DNA of 7,329 nucleotides, from positions 1 to 7,329 of the forward strand of contig JAQSWE010000125.1 of NCBI GenBank assembly GCA_029266795.1, in the 5' to 3' direction. This document shows positions 7,077 through 7,329 of the stretch, piece by piece. Position 1 is the stretch's first letter. Each line of letters begins with the position of its first letter. A program made the translations under genes and the position numbers. Source of the DNA: Alphaproteobacteria bacterium. Its GTDB lineage: Bacteria; Pseudomonadota; Alphaproteobacteria; Micavibrionales; UBA2020. The notes under the pieces are model-generated. The model was given only the letters and a program-made list of their open reading frames with translations, had not been told where the DNA came from and searched no databases.

Positions 7077-7094
7077 ATAATGACTAATCATTAT
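7077..7094. promoter_or_regulatory. Inverted repeat overlapping -10 and start site (possible operator)
   Basis: ATAATGA (7077-7083) and TCATTAT (7088-7094) form a perfect seven-base inverted repeat around CTAA, covering most of the -10 and the predicted transcription start. A second, shorter one, ATGA-A-TCAT, adjoins at 7070-7078. The position fits a repressor site. No cognate regulator is in the window, and AT-rich DNA can give such repeats by chance. Confidence 0.4.
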
Positions 7095-7118
7095 AACCCT
7101 GACCGGCGCTTTTGGCAA
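7090..7118 (-). promoter_or_regulatory. Near-consensus sigma70-type promoter of the exported-protein/asparaginase operon
   Basis: Read on the - strand, TTGCCA (7118-7113, five of six consensus bases) is followed after exactly 17 bases by a perfect TATAAT (7095-7090). Transcription would start near 7083 and give a leader of about 25 bases before the ATG at 7058. The first two T of the -35 belong to the T-run of the preceding terminator. Confidence 0.7.
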
Positions 7119-7149
7119 AAAACGGCTATACGTTAAATCAGAGCCGTTT
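7117..7149 (-). terminator. Rho-independent terminator of the gene entering from the right
   Basis: On the - strand, AAACGGCT (7149-7142) pairs perfectly with AGCCGTTT (7127-7120) across a 14-base loop. The run of six T that begins inside the second arm ends at 7117. The TGA stop of the upstream gene (7140-7138) lies in the loop, so terminator and coding end overlap. It works only leftwards, because no T-run follows on the + strand. Confidence 0.75.
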
Positions 7150-7329
7150 GCGGATCGACGGCTTGGTGCAATTCAAGCCCAGAAAGTCGATTTCATCGTC
7201 CCGCAACGAAGACTGCCCGCCAAAATGCTCGATATTCCAGCCTATAGCGGCGAGGTTCAACCGCCCGCGTAATTCGGAATCGCGTAGCGCCATGTCCAGC
7301 AGCATGCGTTGGTAAATAACCGTGCCGCC
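7138..7329 (-). CDS. C-terminal 63 codons of an unrecognised protein (rest outside window)
   Basis: Reading leftwards from the window edge, the frame is open for 63 codons and ends with TGA at 7140-7138. The peptide begins GGTVIYQRMLLDMALRD, contains LNLAAIGWNIEHFGGQSS and ends LGLNCTKPSIRKRL. Its composition is protein-like (mixed hydrophobic and charged, no low complexity), and the stop is followed directly by a terminator, which supports a real gene end. I do not recognise the family, and the conserved part may lie outside the window. The following operon has its own promoter, so this gene is probably transcribed separately, apart from any readthrough. Confidence 0.65.
   Translation of the reverse strand, partial: GGTVIYQRMLLDMALRDSELRGRLNLAAIGWNIEHFGGQSSLRDDEIDFLGLNCTKPSIRKRL

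Noticed and set aside
7112..7315. 67-codon open frame on the + strand
   Set aside because: It begins in the terminator/promoter block and is antisense to the gene end at the right edge. It is Ser/Arg-rich and low in hydrophobic order.

Overview
The window looks like a moderately GC-rich piece of an alphaproteobacterial chromosome. Three things suggest this: an acyl-CoA ligase/GNAT fusion next to a beta-CASP metallo-hydrolase, a Rhizobium etli-type asparaginase, and general codon use. The genus cannot be fixed from the sequence. There is no phage, transposon, CRISPR, tRNA or rRNA signal.

Left part (1-4558, + strand): three closely spaced co-directional genes. They are the C-terminal part of a zinc-type alcohol dehydrogenase (entering from the left edge), a full 888-residue ADP-forming acyl-CoA synthetase fused to a C-terminal GNAT acetyltransferase (PatZ/Pka architecture), and a 454-residue MBL/beta-CASP metallo-hydrolase of the RNA-processing type. 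Gaps are 38 and 51 bases, and each downstream gene has a good Shine-Dalgarno. A plausible reading is a carbon/energy module (alcohol to aldehyde; acetyl-CoA + ADP + Pi to acetate + ATP) with an attached protein-acetylation activity and a possible RNA-level function. That joint role is inference.

Middle (4559-5345): an AT-richer intergenic stretch of about 300 bases with a short GC hairpin and a perfect 12-base palindrome. It is followed by an orphan gene for a small three-helix membrane protein of unknown function, which converges on the next block.

Right part (5346-7329, - strand): read leftwards, this holds the last 63 codons of an unrecognised gene, a rho-independent terminator overlapping its stop codon, and a near-consensus sigma70-type promoter whose -35 shares bases with the terminator T-run. 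A 7-base inverted repeat overlies the -10. Then come an exported coiled-coil-like protein with five exact 18-residue repeat units and, one base after its stop, an asparaginase of the R. etli AnsA/ReAV family with its catalytic Ser/Lys and zinc ligands in place. The last two genes form a tightly coupled operon.

The most interesting items are the strictly 18-residue-periodic exported protein coupled to the asparaginase, the compact terminator/promoter/operator block, and the apparent retention of ligase catalytic histidines in the GNAT fusion. No obvious new defence or mobile system is visible.
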